DNA of 64,000 nucleotides from Candidatus Nanopelagicales bacterium (GTDB lineage: Bacteria > Actinomycetota > Actinomycetes > S36-B12): positions 560,001-624,000 of the forward strand of contig JAGYKV010000017.1 of the NCBI GenBank assembly GCA_018401415.1, written 5' to 3'. Both the position numbers and the translations under genes were made by a program. Under the pieces are notes generated by a model, which saw only the letters and a list, made by a program, of their open reading frames with translations, was not told where the DNA came from and did no database searches. This document shows, one piece after another, positions 9,911-19,965 of the stretch; positions within the stretch are counted from its first letter, which is position 1, and every line of letters starts with the position of its first letter.

Positions 9911-10753
9911 ATGTCATCACAGAAGCGCGAACGCGAACTAGCTCGAGCCAAATTTGAACGACAGCAGGCGAGGCGTGCCGAAAAAGCCATCAAGGCACGC
10001 AGGAGTCAGCGTATTGCGGCTGGCATAGTTGTCGCTGCCATCGTGGTGGCGGGTGTTGGCTGGGCGATCTTTAATGTGACCAGCACCGATGATTCCCTCG
10101 TTGCAAGTGAGGAACTCCCCGCTGACCCTTCTGAGGTGGATCCATCTGCTGTTGAGCCTTCGGAAGATATTGCCGATCCCGCTGCCAGTGAACCGATACT
10201 CGAGATTTGCGATCCTCCGGGTAATGCCCGTGCTAATGACATTTCGTTTCCCGATGGCCCTGAATCAGGATCACTGAAGGCCACCACAATTTCACTAGCC
10301 ACAAACTGCGGTGACATTGTTATTGAACTCAACCCTGCAGCACCTGAAACTATCGAATCTGAAGTCTTTCTCGCAGAGAGCGGGTTCTATGACAACACGA
10401 GTTGTCATCGACTAACCACCGATGGAATTTATGTCCTCCAGTGCGGAGATCCTGCGGGTGACGGAACAGGCGGACCCGGGTATGTGATCCCTGACGAAAA
10501 CCTCCCGGCCGAAGGCTCCGCAAATTATCCTTCCGGGACGGTGGCCATGGCCAATGCCGGGCCGGGCACGTCAGGCTCACAATTTTTTATCGTATATCAG
10601 GACACCACACTCCCCTCGGGGTACACGATCTGGGGCGAAATTGTTGAAGGCCTCGATATTGTTCGTCAAATTGCATCCGTGGGCGTCGACGGTGGTCTTA
10701 CCGACGGTAAGCCCGCTCAACCGGTTTTCATCAATTCGGCAACGGTTTCTTAA
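9911..10753 (+). CDS. Membrane-anchored cyclophilin-type peptidyl-prolyl isomerase
   Basis: 280 residues. A charged N-terminal cytoplasmic helix (residues 1-36, rich in Arg, Lys and Ala) is followed by one membrane segment (about 37-58), an acidic Ser/Pro-rich linker and a cyclophilin domain from about residue 130. Cyclophilin marks are NCGDIVIELNP, FYDNTSCHRL, GDGTGGPGYVIPDE, TVAMANAGPGTSGSQFFIVY and TIWGEIVEGLDIV. The catalytic Arg region is present as SCHRLTTDG, and the usual QGGD is YVLQCGDP. Such anchored, extracytoplasmic PPIases lie beside the hisS and rel genes in many actinobacteria. Confidence 0.93.
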   Translation: MSSQKRERELARAKFERQQARRAEKAIKARRSQRIAAGIVVAAIVVAGVGWAIFNVTSTDDSLVASEELPADPSEVDPSAVEPSEDIADPAASEPILEICDPPGNARANDISFPDGPESGSLKATTISLATNCGDIVIELNPAAPETIESEVFLAESGFYDNTSCHRLTTDGIYVLQCGDPAGDGTGGPGYVIPDENLPAEGSANYPSGTVAMANAGPGTSGSQFFIVYQDTTLPSGYTIWGEIVEGLDIVRQIASVGVDGGLTDGKPAQPVFINSATVS

Positions 10754-10961
10754 CATTTGCCCGGTTCGCTTCACTTTCTCCCCACGATAGGACACAGTGA
10801 GATAAGGGCATTTTGGGAAGGGAACAGGGCACCGATAGATTCGACCGCTGCGGCTGACCCCCAAGATGCAATACTGCCAAAGATGCACGAAACGATGAAG
10901 TCACGGATTTGCGGTGGTGTCCAAAAAGATTGGATACCCAACCTATTGAGAGGTTACGTAG
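10754..10961. other. 208-base intergenic region before the DUF349 gene
   Basis: No reading frame here looks like a gene and I see no convincing terminator hairpin after the cyclophilin gene. The right end carries AGAGG ahead of the ATG at 10962. The remainder probably holds the promoter of the DUF349 gene, but no clear -35/-10 pair can be assigned. Confidence 0.5.
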
Positions 10962-12251
10962 ATGAATACCCACCCCACGCCCGCATCACTGAAGCCGGTG
11001 ATCCGGCCTGCGATATCCCAAGCGGCACAGTGGGGACGGGTGACCGAGGATGGCACCGTCTATCTCAGAGCCCCTGAGGGCGAAGTTGTGGTTGGCCAGT
11101 ACACCGTGGGATCCGCCCACGAAGGATTGACTTTTTATGCAAGAAAATACGATGATCTGGTCGTCGAACTAGAATTATTAGAATCGCGTCTCAGCGATTC
11201 AAAGGTTGGGTCTGACTCCGCACACGCTGCACTTCAGAAAGTTCGCGATTCACTAGCCACCCGATCATTCGTTGGTGATATTGCTACTCTCGAAGCCCGG
11301 TGCGCTGCCGTGGATCTCCTGATTGTGGGTCAACGGGAGACAGAAAAGGCCCGTAAACAGGCGCAGCGTGAGGAATCACGTCAACACCGCCACGCTCTCG
11401 TAGCGGAAGCAGAATCTCTCGCAACCTCACAGTCATGGAAAGGCACCGCTGAGCGATTCGCAGCCATTGTTGAGGAATGGAAGGTGCTACCACGAGTTGA
11501 TCGCGCCGCCGAGCAGGAAATGTGGAAGCGACTCAGCTCGGCACGAACCACATTCGATAAAAGACGCCGCATTCACTTTCACGAACTCGATACCGTCCGC
11601 AAGGAGGCCCTCACCCGAAAGCGTGAACTTATTGCATCCGCCCAGGCAGCCGTAGCCACAACCGACCCAAAAGCTGGTATCAAAAAATTCAAGGATCTAA
11701 TGTCTGAGTGGAAAAGTGCGCCTCGTGGCTCCCGTGCCGATGAAGACAAATTGTGGAAACGTTTCAAGGCCGCCCAAGATGAATTTTTCACCAAACTGAA
11801 AGAAGTTGCAGCTCAAGAGGACGCGAAACTTCAAGAGAATGTTCCGGCTAAAGAAGCCCTTGTCCTGCAGGCGGAGGACTTACTCCCGATTGAGGGCAAG
11901 GATCTGAAATCGCTGAAGAAATCACTGCGAGAGATTCAGGTCGCATGGGACAAAGCCGGTGAACTGCCCAAGGCGGAGCGGGCTCACCTCGATGGACGAT
12001 TGAAAAAGGTCGAAGATGCAATTCGTAAAGAAGACGAAATTCAATGGACTGCCGTCAGCCCTGAAGTAATTGCCCGGGCCGCGGATACCGCTAACGCCTT
12101 CACCGAAGGATTAACTCGATACGAACAAGAGTTGGCCAAGGCGCAGTCAGACGGCAATACTAAGAAGGCCCAAGAAATTCAATCCTCCATTGATAATCTA
12201 AAGGCGCTACTGGGTGCAGTGGAAAATGCCGCTACTGCAAAGCGCAAATAG
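10962..12251 (+). CDS. DUF349 domain protein
   Basis: 429 residues, largely alpha-helical and charged. After a short beta-rich N-terminus (WGRVTEDGTVYLRAPEGE) there are repeated DUF349 helical units with W-K landmarks, for example SQSWKGTAERFAAIVEEWK, LMSEWKSAPRGSRADEDKLW and IQVAWDKAGELPKAERAHLD. Several coiled-coil stretches are expected. The function of the family is not established; it sits next to rel in many actinobacteria. It converges on rel with only seven bases between stops. Confidence 0.9.
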   Translation: MNTHPTPASLKPVIRPAISQAAQWGRVTEDGTVYLRAPEGEVVVGQYTVGSAHEGLTFYARKYDDLVVELELLESRLSDSKVGSDSAHAALQKVRDSLATRSFVGDIATLEARCAAVDLLIVGQRETEKARKQAQREESRQHRHALVAEAESLATSQSWKGTAERFAAIVEEWKVLPRVDRAAEQEMWKRLSSARTTFDKRRRIHFHELDTVRKEALTRKRELIASAQAAVATTDPKAGIKKFKDLMSEWKSAPRGSRADEDKLWKRFKAAQDEFFTKLKEVAAQEDAKLQENVPAKEALVLQAEDLLPIEGKDLKSLKKSLREIQVAWDKAGELPKAERAHLDGRLKKVEDAIRKEDEIQWTAVSPEVIARAADTANAFTEGLTRYEQELAKAQSDGNTKKAQEIQSSIDNLKALLGAVENAATAKRK

Positions 12252-12258
12252 TTAAGAT

Positions 12259-14505
12259 CTACACGCGATAGGCGTCAAAAACACCCTCGACGCCACGAAC
12301 GGCCTTGAGCACCGACCCTAAGTGCTTCGGATCAGCCATCTCGAAGGTGAATCGTGAGGTTGCGATTCGATCCCGTGTAGTTGCCACCGAGGCGTTAAGG
12401 ATATTGACGTGTGTGTCTGAAAGAGCCTTGGTGACATCTGCCAGTAGGCGTGCCCGATCCAGAGCTTCGACCGCAATATTGACAAGGAATACACTGCGTG
12501 GCGTGGGAGCCCACTCGACTTCAACGAGTCTTTCGGATTGACTCCTCAATGATTCGACATTGACACAATCACTTCGATGCACGGACACTCCTGAGCCCCG
12601 AGTTACAAAACCGAAAATCGAATCTCCCGGAACGGGTGTACAGCATCGGGCAAGTTTCACCCACACATCCTCGGTCCCCTTGACCACGACACCTACGTCA
12701 TGTGTTCGAGAACGTGTGTGTGTTCCGAAACTCGGTAGAGTCGTTTCCGCGGTGTCATCGGCAGCCCCGTCCACGCCACCCGAAGCATCGATTAAACGGC
12801 TGACAATTGATTGAGCAGAGATCCTGCCTTCACCCACGGATGCATAAAGAGCGGAAACGTCCACCTGGTGAAGATCTGCTGCGATTGCTAACAGAGCTTG
12901 GTTTGTCATCATGCGCTGAAGGGGCAGGCCTTGTTTGCGCACCGCCCTCACAATTTGGTCTTTACCGCTATCGATTGCCTCTTCGCGGCGTTCTTTGGTG
13001 AACCACGCTTTAATTTTGCTTTTTGCTCGCGCTGAAGACACGAAGTTGAGCCAGTCCCTGCTGGGACCTGCACCCTCCGACTTTGAAGTAAATATCTCGA
13101 CAACATCGCCGTTAGCTAAAGAGGATTCAAGTGGGACCAATTTTCCGTTAACGCGTGCACCCACGCAGCGATGCCCCACCTCGGTGTGCACCGAGTATGC
13201 AAAGTCAACTGGCGTGGAACCCGTTGGCAATGAAAAGACATCGCCTTTTGGTGTGAAGATATAAACTTCCGAGCTTCCCAAGTCGTAACGCAAAGAATCA
13301 AGGAACTCGCCGGGATCGCTGGTCTCTCTCTGCCAATCCATTAGTTGTCGTAACCACGCGAAGTCGTCCTTCTTGATATCCGCGCCTTGCTTGTACCTCC
13401 AGTGAGCGGCAACTCCATATTCGGATGCCCGATGCATTTCGTGGGTTCGAATTTGAACCTCCACTGGTTTACCGTCGGGTCCAATTACGGTTGTATGCAA
13501 TGACTGGTACATGTTGAATTTGGGCATTGCAATGAAGTCCTTAAAACGCCCTGGTAATGGACTCCACTTAGCATGTATTGTTCCTAAAGCTGCATAGCAA
13601 TCTCGGATATTTTCCACGAGAATGCGCACGCCAATGAGATCATAAATATCCGTGAAGTCCCGGCCCCGCACAATCATTTTCTGGTAGATCGAATAATAAT
13701 GCTTGGGACGTCCTGTTACCTGCGCTTTAATTTTACTCTTTCGAAGATCTTCATTGAGCTGATCCACAATGACATTGAGGTTTCTTTCTCGAGACGGTGC
13801 GCGTTGTTCAACCAGTCGATCAATTTCCTCAAACATTTTTGGATGCAGGGTGCCAAACGCTAAATCCTCAAGTTCCCATTTAATGGCGTTTATGCCAAGT
13901 CGATGAGCCAGTGGCGCGTAAATCTCAAGTGTTTCGCGAGCCTTCTTATCTTGCTTGGCATCTGGAAGATAGCGCAGGGTGCGCATATTGTGTAAACGAT
14001 CTGCCAACTTAATAACAAGTACTCGAATATCCCGCGCCATGGCTACCACCATTTTACGAACTGTCTCGGCCGCGGTCGCTTCTCCATAAGTGACCTTGTC
14101 AAGCTTCGTCACGCCATCGACCAACAGCGCAATTTCGTCGCCAAAATCCTCTCGTAATGCATCCAAGGAATACCCACAATCCTCAACAGTGTCATGGAGG
14201 AGAGCTGCTGCCAGTGTTGAAGATGTCATGCCCAGTTCGGCGAGAATCTCAGCGACGGCTACCGGATGAGTGATGTACGATTCTCCTGATCGCCTTTTTT
14301 GTTCGCGATGCATGTAGCGAGCGGTTTCATAAGCACGTTCAACTACCTTGGTATCCGACTTGGGATGGTATTTTCGCAATGTCCTTAACAGTGGCTCAAT
14401 CTCTGAATTCCCTGACCGCGTGGTGAACCGCCCTAATCGAGATCTCAGTCCGGAATCAGCGGGAATGACGGGTTCTTCAACGGGCGTGACAAGGTCCTCA
14501 GACAC
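12259..14505 (-). CDS. rel: Bifunctional (p)ppGpp synthetase/hydrolase Rel
   Basis: Stringent-response enzyme, 748 residues. The N-terminal hydrolase domain keeps the HD motif ([14 protein letters not shown]) and [12 protein letters not shown]; the synthetase domain shows [17 protein letters not shown] and [23 protein letters not shown] ([13 protein letters not shown]), a zinc-finger-like CCTP segment ([16 protein letters not shown]) and a C-terminal ACT domain follow. Both activities should therefore be intact. The GTG start follows an unusually complete Shine-Dalgarno sequence. It is downstream of secF; the apt gene that usually separates secF and rel is absent. Confidence 0.97.
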   Translation of the reverse strand: MSEDLVTPVEEPVIPADSGLRSRLGRFTTRSGNSEIEPLLRTLRKYHPKSDTKVVERAYETARYMHREQKRRSGESYITHPVAVAEILAELGMTSSTLAAALLHDTVEDCGYSLDALREDFGDEIALLVDGVTKLDKVTYGEATAAETVRKMVVAMARDIRVLVIKLADRLHNMRTLRYLPDAKQDKKARETLEIYAPLAHRLGINAIKWELEDLAFGTLHPKMFEEIDRLVEQRAPSRERNLNVIVDQLNEDLRKSKIKAQVTGRPKHYYSIYQKMIVRGRDFTDIYDLIGVRILVENIRDCYAALGTIHAKWSPLPGRFKDFIAMPKFNMYQSLHTTVIGPDGKPVEVQIRTHEMHRASEYGVAAHWRYKQGADIKKDDFAWLRQLMDWQRETSDPGEFLDSLRYDLGSSEVYIFTPKGDVFSLPTGSTPVDFAYSVHTEVGHRCVGARVNGKLVPLESSLANGDVVEIFTSKSEGAGPSRDWLNFVSSARAKSKIKAWFTKERREEAIDSGKDQIVRAVRKQGLPLQRMMTNQALLAIAADLHQVDVSALYASVGEGRISAQSIVSRLIDASGGVDGAADDTAETTLPSFGTHTRSRTHDVGVVVKGTEDVWVKLARCCTPVPGDSIFGFVTRGSGVSVHRSDCVNVESLRSQSERLVEVEWAPTPRSVFLVNIAVEALDRARLLADVTKALSDTHVNILNASVATTRDRIATSRFTFEMADPKHLGSVLKAVRGVEGVFDAYRV

Positions 14506-14507
14506 GT

Positions 14508-14517
14508 GATCACCTCC
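14508..14517 (-). promoter_or_regulatory. Extended Shine-Dalgarno sequence of rel
   Basis: On the minus strand GGAGGTGATC lies just before the GTG at 14505. It is complementary over ten bases to the conserved 3' tail of bacterial 16S rRNA, with seven bases between the GGAGG core and the start codon. It decides the GTG start of rel and is longer than the other ribosome-binding sites I read in this window. Confidence 0.8.
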
Positions 14518-14568
14518 CGACTAGATGTCTCCACGAAGCATTCGCTGCCGCCTCCCGTTATTGTACGA

Positions 14569-15696
14569 TCAAGACCCCTTCTTACGCTTAGAGCGCGGTT
14601 GCCTTCGCGGCTGATTGCGTTCAATGACCGCCGTTTCACTCACCATCAAGACATCCTTTGAATCCAGACTCGGGGCATCCAGCCCGAGCCCCTCCACATT
14701 GAGCACTCCCGACTCAGCCGCCTTCTTCACAACCTGACTGCGCCGCGCATTCACTCGAGTGGCCAAAGACTTCATTTCAGGGGTGGCTGACTTTAATTGA
14801 GCCAAAACAGGAGTTGCCAGGAATATGGAGGAGTAAGTTCCCACGACCATGCCAATACCGAGAGCCACAGCAAGATCCAATAACGTTCCCGCTCCCAGTA
14901 CGTAAGCACCAACAATAATAATGGCAACAATGGGAAGTAACGCCACGATAGAGGTATTAATGGAACGCACAACCGTCTGATTCACAGCCAGATTTGCTGC
15001 TTCATCGTAGGTGAGAATCGATTGACCGGTAATGCCTCGAGTATTCTCTTTAACCTTGTCAAAAACCACGACAGTGTCATAGAGCGAATACCCGAGGATG
15101 GTCAAAAATCCAATGACCGTAGCCGGCGTGACCTCTAAGCCGGTCAGGGAGTAAATACCAACGGTGATAATCATGTCGTGAGCAAGGGCGACCATTGCGG
15201 CCACGGCCATGCGCCATTCAAAGTAAATGGTCATGAACAGGGTGACCAAAATGAGGAAAACGCCGAGGCCTTGGAGAGCTTTTCTAGAGATTTCCGCACC
15301 CCACGTCGGTCCTACGACTTGGAACTTTATTTGGTCAGCACTTGTTCCGCAGGAATTTGACAGCACGGCCGCTAATTCCTCAGATTGATCAGGGGTCAGA
15401 GTCTCGGTCTGGACTCGAATGGTACCTGCTCCCGTTTCAGTCACAATGGTTTGCGCGCCTGTGAGGGATTCCGAAGTGCTCCGGGCTTGCTCCACTGAGC
15501 ACGTTGCATTCGGTATCGAATAGTCAGCGCCACCTGTAAACTCGATTCCAAAATTAAGCCCTCGGAAGAGGAGGCCACCGATACTGATCAATAACAGGAT
15601 CGCACTCAGTGCGTACCAGAACTTCTTCCTCGCAATGAAGTTGTAGGAGATGTCCCCGCGATACAAGCGTTGTCCAATAGACCCCATCTTGCTCAT
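14569..15696 (-). CDS. secF: Protein translocase subunit SecF
   Basis: 375 residues, six membrane segments expected. The first segment is at about residues 28-46; the periplasmic domain carries the family motif FGIEFTGGADYSI; the conserved membrane block reads VIGFLTILGYSLYDTVVVFDKV and later NQTVVRSINTSIVALLPI. SecD and SecF together use proton motive force to help late steps of Sec export. The start overlaps the secD stop by four bases. The C-terminus is a Lys/Arg-rich tail. Confidence 0.96.
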   Translation of the reverse strand: MSKMGSIGQRLYRGDISYNFIARKKFWYALSAILLLISIGGLLFRGLNFGIEFTGGADYSIPNATCSVEQARSTSESLTGAQTIVTETGAGTIRVQTETLTPDQSEELAAVLSNSCGTSADQIKFQVVGPTWGAEISRKALQGLGVFLILVTLFMTIYFEWRMAVAAMVALAHDMIITVGIYSLTGLEVTPATVIGFLTILGYSLYDTVVVFDKVKENTRGITGQSILTYDEAANLAVNQTVVRSINTSIVALLPIVAIIIVGAYVLGAGTLLDLAVALGIGMVVGTYSSIFLATPVLAQLKSATPEMKSLATRVNARRSQVVKKAAESGVLNVEGLGLDAPSLDSKDVLMVSETAVIERNQPRRQPRSKRKKGS

Positions 15697-17288
15697 GTCA
15701 GTACCTCTCGCCGTTTACGCCTTGATTGACCCGCCATGGCATCGGCAACACTGATGCCACCCAAACGCTCTGGGTCAAGTCCGGTCCAACGCGACCCTCG
15801 TTGCATGAACTTTGTTCGACCAAGAAGTACAACGACCGGATGCGTGAACCAGAAGGCAATCATGATGTCCATTAGAGTGGTGAGTCCGAGCACGAAGGCG
15901 AAGCCCCTGACACTCCCGACGGACAAAAGATACAAAACAACGGCGATGAGAAGTGAGATGAAGTCCGCGGCTAAAAGTGTTCGTCGTGCTCTGATCCAGC
16001 CGGAATCGCACGCCTGCCGTAAGGATTTGCCGTCACGGATTTCATCGCGGATTCTCTCGAAGTAGACAATAAATGAGTCGGCTGTGATTCCAATTGCAAT
16101 AATCGCACCCGCTACACCAGCCAAACTCAGGGTGAGACCGACCGTCTTGCTCAAGACAACAAAAACGAAATATGTCATGCTACCCGCAACGAGTAAGCTC
16201 AGGGCAGCTACCACTCCCAATACTCGATAATAAAAGAGCAAATACAGGGTCACCAAAATGAGACCGATTCCACCTGCAAAAAGCCCAGCTTCAAGTTGAT
16301 CTCTGCCAACCGTGGGAGAAATTGATGTAATATCAACTGGCTCCAAGGTTACGGGCAAGGCACCATACTTCAGGACATTGGCCAGGTCACGGGCTTCTTG
16401 AGCGGTAAAATTTCCTTCAATAGAAGCTTGCCCACCAAGAATTGCCTCATTAAATCGCGGTGCAGAAACCACCACTCCATCGAGGACAATGGCAAATGCG
16501 TTACAGGGACTTTGTCCCGTACCGCATTCAGGTAACACACTCAGTTGCGACGAAGCATTAGCCAGCGCCGTGCCACCTTCGGAATTAAATTCTAGATTCA
16601 CTACCCAACCCACACCGCCCTGAGGTAGTTCGGCTGAGGCATTAGTGACATTTGTACCTTGGATGAAAGCGGGCTGCAATGAATATTTCACAGTCCCGGT
16701 TTGATCACATGTCCCCAACCATAATTCGGGGTTATCCGGTGTGCCGCCCGAGTAATTAGCCGGATCCAAACAATTAAGTGCAGCCACATCGGTCTCAAAC
16801 TCCGCGGTATTGCTGTCAGCCTGAACCAGACCAGTTTGGGTTGGAGTTGAACTTGGTGAATCTTCACGTGTGGCCTCGGGATTCGGAGGGAATAGGTTCC
16901 ATACCGGCCGGAAGTTGAGAAGAGCTGTTTGTTGCACGAGATCAACTAGTCGCTCCTGACTTTCGCCTGGCACGGAAACCACAATGGCTGCGTCATTTCC
17001 TGAACCTGCCGTGGTCACTTCAGACTCGACCACACCGAGGCTGTCCACACGAGCGCGAAGAATTTCCACGGTCTGTGCCAGCTGTTCATCGGTGATTACA
17101 GCTCCCTCCACCACGGGTGAAGGAATAAGAATCACTTGGGTGCCACCCTGAAGATCCAATCCGAGCCGAACGGATGAATCTGTTCCGGGGAACAAAGCCC
17201 ACACACTGAATCCGACCACAACAACGAGAAGGGCGGACAGTAGTCGCCAAGGTTTGGACTTGACCGGTGTAGCCACGAAACTCCTCAC
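15693..17288 (-). CDS. secD: Protein translocase subunit SecD
   Basis: 531 residues. After the first membrane segment (about 14-32) comes the D1 signature LGLDLQGGTQVIL, the large extracytoplasmic P1 domain, then the membrane half with VGRDQLEAGLFAGGIGLILV and GITADSFIVYFERIRDEI, both strongly conserved. GTG at 17288 is the longest start; a second GTG at 17276, preceded by GAGGAG, is an equally good candidate and would shorten the protein by four residues. Forms yajC-secD-secF. Confidence 0.96.
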   Translation of the reverse strand: MRSFVATPVKSKPWRLLSALLVVVVGFSVWALFPGTDSSVRLGLDLQGGTQVILIPSPVVEGAVITDEQLAQTVEILRARVDSLGVVESEVTTAGSGNDAAIVVSVPGESQERLVDLVQQTALLNFRPVWNLFPPNPEATREDSPSSTPTQTGLVQADSNTAEFETDVAALNCLDPANYSGGTPDNPELWLGTCDQTGTVKYSLQPAFIQGTNVTNASAELPQGGVGWVVNLEFNSEGGTALANASSQLSVLPECGTGQSPCNAFAIVLDGVVVSAPRFNEAILGGQASIEGNFTAQEARDLANVLKYGALPVTLEPVDITSISPTVGRDQLEAGLFAGGIGLILVTLYLLFYYRVLGVVAALSLLVAGSMTYFVFVVLSKTVGLTLSLAGVAGAIIAIGITADSFIVYFERIRDEIRDGKSLRQACDSGWIRARRTLLAADFISLLIAVVLYLLSVGSVRGFAFVLGLTTLMDIMIAFWFTHPVVVLLGRTKFMQRGSRWTGLDPERLGGISVADAMAGQSRRKRREVLT

Positions 17289-17350
17289 AGAATATACAGT
17301 GAAACAAGGTGCGTTGAAATAAAGATTATTTAACGGGTGGGCAATGAAAT

Positions 17351-17638
17351 CTACTCAGGGAGCTCAATCTCTTCTATCGCAGGGGGCGTAATTACTTTGG
17401 CAATGGCTGCGGGAAGGAGCCTGATCACGGTTCCTGGACTGATTTCCAGCAATAGTTCCTCATCCGATGCACTTCGAACTGTGCCAAAAATTCCCGCCGT
17501 GGTCATGACCTCGGAACCAGCCGTCACACTAGCCACAAGGGCAGCCTGAGCTTTCTGACGATTTTTCTGTGGCCGAATGAGAAGGAAATAAAAAGCAACC
17601 ACGAGAAGTAAAAGAGGGGCAAGGCCGATTAGATCCAT
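17351..17638 (-). CDS. yajC: Preprotein translocase subunit YajC
   Basis: 95 residues with a single N-terminal membrane segment (LIGLAPLLLLVVAFYFLLIRPQ), the conserved RPQKNRQKAQAALVASVTAGSEVMTTAGIFGTV stretch (split here as RPQKNRQKAQ and GSEVMTTAGIFGTV), and a basic-to-acidic tail. It is the small accessory subunit of the SecDF-YajC complex and lies directly upstream of secD and downstream of ruvB. Confidence 0.94.
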   Translation of the reverse strand: MDLIGLAPLLLLVVAFYFLLIRPQKNRQKAQAALVASVTAGSEVMTTAGIFGTVRSASDEELLLEISPGTVIRLLPAAIAKVITPPAIEEIELPE

Positions 17639-17705
17639 GGGGTTCCTTCATGTGTGGGGGTGGCAGTCCTGGTTATGAACCGTAGAGTAACGATAACCCT
17701 CTTCC

Positions 17706-18752
17706 CTAGAGGTCGAGCATGTCCTGTCCGATCTCTGGAACGTACCCTGCCGCCGAGTGAGGCATGGAAAGCCCCACATGTCGCCAAGCCGCAGGAGTCG
17801 CGACCCGACCCCGGGGAGTGCGCGTCAGCAGGCCTAAACGTACGAGAAAAGGCTCCGATACCGACTCAATTGTTTCGGGTTCCTCAGCCACGGCCACCGC
17901 CAGAGTTGAAAGCCCGACCGGACCACCGTTAAATCTATCGATTATTGCTACGAGAACGGCGCGGTCAATTCGATCCAGACCGAGGTGATCCACTTCATAG
18001 AGATCGAGTGCAGCTTGCGCTGAAACTTGATCAACGACTCCAGTTCCGTGTACCTGCGCCCAATCCCGCACGCGGCGCAGTAGGCGGTTCGCAATTCTGG
18101 GGGTGCCTCGACATCTACCGGCGAGTTCGGCTGCACCATCGGGGGTGAGCGCGACTCCCAGCAGTTGAGCGCTTCGGGTGATGATCACTTCTAGATCGAC
18201 GGTTTCATAAAAATCGAGGTGTGCGGTGAACCCGAATCGGTCTCGCAGGGGGGAAGGCAACATACCCGCTCTCGTGGTGGCCCCGACCAATGTGAATGGC
18301 TCAATATCCAGAGGTATTGCGGTGGCACCGGGTCCTTTACCCACAATGACATCGACTCTAAAGTCTTCCATGGCGAGGTAGAGCATTTCTTCGGCCGCAC
18401 GGGCAGTTCGGTGAATTTCATCCAGGAATAGCACCTCGCCCGGTTGCAAGCTCGACAGCACCGCGGCGACATCTCCGGCATGTTGCAGTGCGGGACCTGA
18501 TGTCATTCGTACCGGAGCCCCGAGTTCTGCTGCGATAATTGTGGCTAAAGTTGTTTTACCCAAACCGGGCGGTCCACTAAGCAATACATGATCCGCGACA
18601 CCCTGTCGCCTATTCGCGGCCTCGAGGACAAGCCCCAATTGCGCCTTGACCCGGTCTTGGCCAATGAACTCCTCAAGGGTTTTGGGGCGCAGGGCGCCTT
18701 CAACGGCGGAGTCATCTGGAAAGTCCTGATCGAAAACCACCGGGTCACTCAT
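17706..18752 (-). CDS. ruvB: Holliday junction branch-migration helicase RuvB
   Basis: 348 residues. AAA+ core with Walker [17 protein letters not shown], Walker [20 protein letters not shown], sensor [19 protein letters not shown], and the winged-helix DNA-binding C-terminus with TPRGRVATP. The start overlaps the ruvA stop by four bases. Works with RuvA and RuvC at Holliday junctions. Confidence 0.97.
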   Translation of the reverse strand: MSDPVVFDQDFPDDSAVEGALRPKTLEEFIGQDRVKAQLGLVLEAANRRQGVADHVLLSGPPGLGKTTLATIIAAELGAPVRMTSGPALQHAGDVAAVLSSLQPGEVLFLDEIHRTARAAEEMLYLAMEDFRVDVIVGKGPGATAIPLDIEPFTLVGATTRAGMLPSPLRDRFGFTAHLDFYETVDLEVIITRSAQLLGVALTPDGAAELAGRCRGTPRIANRLLRRVRDWAQVHGTGVVDQVSAQAALDLYEVDHLGLDRIDRAVLVAIIDRFNGGPVGLSTLAVAVAEEPETIESVSEPFLVRLGLLTRTPRGRVATPAAWRHVGLSMPHSAAGYVPEIGQDMLDL

Positions 18753-19360
18753 GAGCGGTCCAGTGAACGCAATGCGGCTTTCAGCAGCACACTAATGTCC
18801 GGATCGGTCGTGGAGACCTTCTCAGGATTCGTCTCTGCCACCCGATCCATGGCCAGATCCGCCTCACGCGCACTCCAGCCCAATGAAGATAAGGCAGAAC
18901 CCACGGCCATGCGCCATGGACTGGTGGCTTGTTGGGAACGAAAAAGTCCAGTTGATTCAGGAAAGCCGATTTTATCTTTGAGTTCAAGAACCATTCGAGA
19001 GGCACCTTTTGCGCCGATTCCCGAAATCTTTTTCAATGTAGAAGTGTCATCGTTGGCGATTGCACCTCGTAATTCGTCAGGAGACAGGGTCGCAACGACC
19101 CCTAGTGCAATTCGAGGACCGATACCACTGACCGTCTGAACCATGTCGAAAAGCAATGATTCTTCTTCCGTTTGAAAACCATACAAGGTCCAGGAATCCT
19201 CGCGCACAACAAGCGAGGTATGAAGTAGCACATGGTCACCAACACGTGATCCAATTGCTGCCGAGGGGGGACAATTCACTTTCATGCCACTGGTTCCGGT
19301 ATCGATCACCAAATAGTCAGGACCAACTTTCCATACTTCGCCTCGCACGAACGAAATCAT
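18749..19360 (-). CDS. ruvA: Holliday junction binding protein RuvA
   Basis: The family begins MISFVRGEV; that methionine is at 19360 and overlaps the ruvC stop as ATGA, so I prefer it to the longer open frame that starts at 19411 inside ruvC. The resulting 203 residues have the OB-fold (about 1-65), two helix-hairpin-helix elements ([14 protein letters not shown] and [21 protein letters not shown]) and the C-terminal RuvB-binding domain ([17 protein letters not shown]). Confidence 0.96.
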   Translation of the reverse strand: MISFVRGEVWKVGPDYLVIDTGTSGMKVNCPPSAAIGSRVGDHVLLHTSLVVREDSWTLYGFQTEEESLLFDMVQTVSGIGPRIALGVVATLSPDELRGAIANDDTSTLKKISGIGAKGASRMVLELKDKIGFPESTGLFRSQQATSPWRMAVGSALSSLGWSAREADLAMDRVAETNPEKVSTTDPDISVLLKAALRSLDRS

Positions 19361-19869
19361 GATTGTGCTCCCAGTGCTTTTGACAATCTTCTCTGTGCGC
19401 TCCCCCGCCAAGCCTGGGTTATTGCAATGGCCAAGGCATCGGCAGCATCGGCAGGCTTTGGCGGTGCGTCTAGACGCGCAATTCGAGTTACCATTGCTGT
19501 TACTTGAGCTTTATCCGAACGTCCGTTTCCGGTGACCGCAGCCTTCACTTCGGTAGGCGTGTGCATGGCGACACTAATATTGCGTTGGCCAGCCAATAAA
19601 AGCCCAACTCCAGCAGCCTGGGCTGTCGCCATGGCTGAGCGGACATTGTGTTGGCTGAATACTCGTTCAATGGCAATAAATTCAGGTTCGAAGCGCACAA
19701 GCAATTGCTCAAGCTCGGTGTACAGGGTGGTCAGTCGAGTGGACAGATCTACCTCAGCACTTGTGGTGATTACCCCGATAAAAAGGGCCTGAACACTTCG
19801 CCCTGGGAGTCCCTCGATAACAGCCACCCCGCAACGGGTCAGGCCAGGATCAATGCCCATGACACGCAT
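19357..19869 (-). CDS. ruvC: Crossover junction endodeoxyribonuclease RuvC
   Basis: Holliday-junction resolvase. The protein starts MRVMGIDPGLTRCG at 19869, preceded by GAGGGAAGG; a further 14 codons are open upstream but lack a good ribosome-binding site. Catalytic acidic residues are in MGIDPGLT, FIAIERVFSQHN and the C-terminal DAADALAIAITQAW. It is about 170 residues, the normal size. ruvC, ruvA and ruvB overlap by four bases each, a tight translational unit. Confidence 0.96.
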   Translation of the reverse strand: MRVMGIDPGLTRCGVAVIEGLPGRSVQALFIGVITTSAEVDLSTRLTTLYTELEQLLVRFEPEFIAIERVFSQHNVRSAMATAQAAGVGLLLAGQRNISVAMHTPTEVKAAVTGNGRSDKAQVTAMVTRIARLDAPPKPADAADALAIAITQAWRGSAQRRLSKALGAQS

Positions 19870-19965
19870 ACGCACCGACCTTCCCTCACCGCGATGAACC
19901 CGTGAATTCACCCGAGACTCCGTGCCTCGATTCCTGGTTGACCGGTTGCCTAGTTGACCAGATGT

